From Eubacteriales bacterium (GTDB lineage: Bacteria > Bacillota > Clostridia > Christensenellales > CAG-138): a stretch of 8,130 nt of DNA. This document shows, piece by piece, positions 6,849-8,130 of this stretch; positions within the stretch are counted from its first letter, which is position 1, and every line of letters begins with the position of its first letter. The translations under genes were made by a program, and so were the position numbers. The DNA is taken from positions 1-8,130 of the forward strand of contig JAUYTF010000418.1 of assembly GCA_030695285.1 (NCBI GenBank), in the 5' to 3' direction. The notes beneath the pieces are model-generated. The model was not told the DNA's origin. It did not search any database and was given only the letters and a program-made list of their open reading frames with translations.

Positions 6849-6873
6849 GCATGATCGGATCGGTTGTTTCGCC

Positions 6874-7992
6874 TTACCAGCCAAGGCGGATGATCTCTCG
6901 CGGGCAGCCGGATGAGCAAAGCCCGCAACCTTCGCAGGCGTCTGCGTCGATCACGATTGCGCCGTTCTGGCGTATGATCGCATCATACAGGCAGCCGCTG
7001 AGGCAGATGTTGCAGTCCGTCATCGCGCTGTCGCATCGCTCGGTGATCGAGGCCTTGCGCCGCTGCGGCTTGATGTCCTCAAAGGGCATCAACGATGGCA
7101 GCGCCGCGCCGCGCACCCGCTCCACATCGGTGTATCCGTGCCCCGCCAGCCAGTCGTCCAGATCGCCGATCAGCTTGGTAATCACGCCGTAACCGTCCTG
7201 CTGAATGGCGGACGCAAGCTGAACCGCCGTCGCGCCGAGCATGATGAATTCCAGCGCGTGCTCCGCGGTTGTGATGCCGCCCACCGAGCAAATCTGCATT
7301 TGTGTATATTGCCGCAGCTGCGCGGTCGTCGCCAGCGAAATCGGACGGATGTTGCGCCCCGTATAGCCGCCGTACGTCTGCATCTCTGCTTTTTTAGACT
7401 CGATATTGACCCCGCGCAACCCTTTGAGCGCGTCTATCGCGCTGACCGCCCTCGCCCCTGCCTGCTCGATTGCATGCAAAAACGCGGGGGACACCGCGGC
7501 CTCGTAGGAGAGCTTGACCATCACAGGGATGGTCACCGCGTCCACCGCCGCGCGCACAAACCCGTTGATATCGGACGAATGGTTACAGACGCTCTCGTTG
7601 CGCGAGCCGATCGGCGCGGAGATGCTAATCTCGATCGCGTCCGCGCCCATGCGCTCCGCCTTTGCTGCGAGGTATGCAATCTCCGATGCGGAAGAGCCCC
7701 AGATGGAGCAAATCAGCTTGCAGTCGCGCTTTTTCACCTGTTCGAGCTCGCATTCCCACTGCTCCAGATGCAGATCGGAATACAGCATGGTGTTAAACAT
7801 GCGGTATCCGTCCACAAATAAGCGCGGGGAGACGCGCTGCTTTGCCTCTAGCGTGATCGTCTCCGTGATCACCGCGCCCGCGCCTGCGTCGATGCAGCGC
7901 TGGATGGACTTTCCATCCCGCGCCCAGGGTCCGGCCGCCGTGATCACCGGGTTTTTGAGGGAAATCCCCATCAGATCGATCGGTTTCGACAT
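6874..7992 (-). CDS. Dihydroorotate/dihydropyrimidine dehydrogenase-like flavoprotein with ferredoxin domain
   Basis: This 372-residue protein joins an FMN-binding TIM barrel (about 1-300) to a C-terminal two-cluster ferredoxin domain (about 317-372), as in E. coli PreA and the C-terminal half of dihydropyrimidine dehydrogenase. FMN-site features include Lys160 (VMVKL), GYTGRNIRPISL (209-220) and SVGGI (236-240). The active site is not canonical: the usual NLSCP reads SISAP, so the catalytic Cys is Ala126, and the three Asn that bind pyrimidine align with Ala102, Ser123 and Asp187. The second iron-sulfur motif is intact (Cys353, 356, 359, 363-Pro). In the first, Met324 stands where the first Cys should be; Cys320, 327, 330 and 334 remain. 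The ATG at 7992 follows AAGGGG (8006-8001) by 8 nt. No NAD(P)H-binding partner is adjacent. It is likely a redox enzyme on an unknown, possibly heterocyclic, substrate. Confidence 0.85.
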   Translation of the reverse strand: MSKPIDLMGISLKNPVITAAGPWARDGKSIQRCIDAGAGAVITETITLEAKQRVSPRLFVDGYRMFNTMLYSDLHLEQWECELEQVKKRDCKLICSIWGSSASEIAYLAAKAERMGADAIEISISAPIGSRNESVCNHSSDINGFVRAAVDAVTIPVMVKLSYEAAVSPAFLHAIEQAGARAVSAIDALKGLRGVNIESKKAEMQTYGGYTGRNIRPISLATTAQLRQYTQMQICSVGGITTAEHALEFIMLGATAVQLASAIQQDGYGVITKLIGDLDDWLAGHGYTDVERVRGAALPSLMPFEDIKPQRRKASITERCDSAMTDCNICLSGCLYDAIIRQNGAIVIDADACEGCGLCSSGCPREIIRLGW

Positions 7993-8017
7993 TGCGTTTG
8001 CCCCTTCATATAAAAGT

Positions 8018-8130
8018 GGGTATGATTTTTCGCGAGATTTGTTTCAAACGAATATTCTTATACGTGCGGGTATTTATTTCCGTGAGATTTGTTTTAATCT
8101 AATATTCTCATACGTGCGGGCATTTATTTT
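8018..8130. repeat. 50-bp tandem repeat, about 2.3 copies visible
   Basis: Copy 1 (8018-8067) and copy 2 (8068-8117) are in exact 50-bp register and agree at 41 of 50 positions by eye. Copy 3 begins at 8118 and is cut by the window edge. The best conserved parts are GAGATTTGTTT, AATATTC and ATACGTGCGGG. Copy 1 contains a dyad ATTTGTTTCAAACGAAT (8038-8054) that is degraded in copy 2. The array starts 26 bp upstream of the flavoprotein's ATG, so it lies in that gene's promoter region. It is not a CRISPR array, because there are no distinct spacers. Confidence 0.8.

Noticed and set aside
5946..6884. Long minus-strand frame of 312 codons opposite the amidohydrolase
   Set aside because: It is antisense to a well supported gene, rich in Arg, His and Val as expected for a GC-rich shadow frame, and starts inside the coding end of the convergent gene.
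7138..7821. Plus-strand frame of 227 codons opposite the flavoprotein
   Set aside because: It has Arg-rich, low-information composition typical of an antisense shadow and no ribosome binding site.
8018..8130. CRISPR array
   Set aside because: The units adjoin without unique spacers and vary along their whole length, so this is a plain tandem repeat.

Overview
The window looks like chromosomal DNA of a moderately GC-rich member of the Bacillota, probably a Clostridia-type anaerobe. The reasons are strong AGGAGG-type ribosome binding sites, AT-rich intergenic gaps between GC-rich genes, intrinsic terminators with long T tracts, and a gene set used by anaerobes to degrade N-heterocycles. The taxon is inferred; no marker gene is present.

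Layout. Positions 1-433 hold no convincing complete gene. 434-1427 (+) is a frameshifted winged-helix (AlkZ-like) gene. It runs tail to tail with a three-gene minus-strand operon (5226-1572) for a molybdenum hydroxylase: molybdopterin subunit, FAD subunit, 2Fe-2S subunit. The cistrons overlap by 4 nt and a terminator lies at 1460-1495. Across a 335-bp control region, a cytosine-deaminase-family amidohydrolase is transcribed divergently (5562-6797, +) and ends in a strong terminator. A dihydroorotate/dihydropyrimidine dehydrogenase-like flavoprotein with a C-terminal ferredoxin domain (7992-6874, -) converges on it. A 50-bp tandem repeat lies upstream of that gene and runs off the right edge.

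Working together. Ring hydroxylation (Mo enzyme), ferredoxin-linked ring reduction or oxidation (flavoprotein) and hydrolytic deamination or ring opening (amidohydrolase) would form a compact module for catabolising a purine-, pyrimidine- or pyridine-like compound. Canonical substrate residues are changed in two of the enzymes. By alignment from memory, the xanthine-binding Glu802 and Arg880 of bovine xanthine dehydrogenase become Ile243 and Lys321. The catalytic Cys and the three pyrimidine-binding Asn of dihydropyrimidine dehydrogenase become Ala126 and Ala/Ser/Asp. The amidohydrolase keeps its metal ligands but has Cys at the position of E. coli CodA Asp314. The true substrate may therefore be neither xanthine nor uracil.

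Control. The divergent region holds a good minus-strand promoter, a weaker plus-strand promoter, two matching GTAAC-N3-TTAC dyads (one on each side) and a long interrupted hairpin just before the ribosome binding site of the molybdopterin subunit. This suggests one regulator acting on both transcripts plus a leader-level effect.
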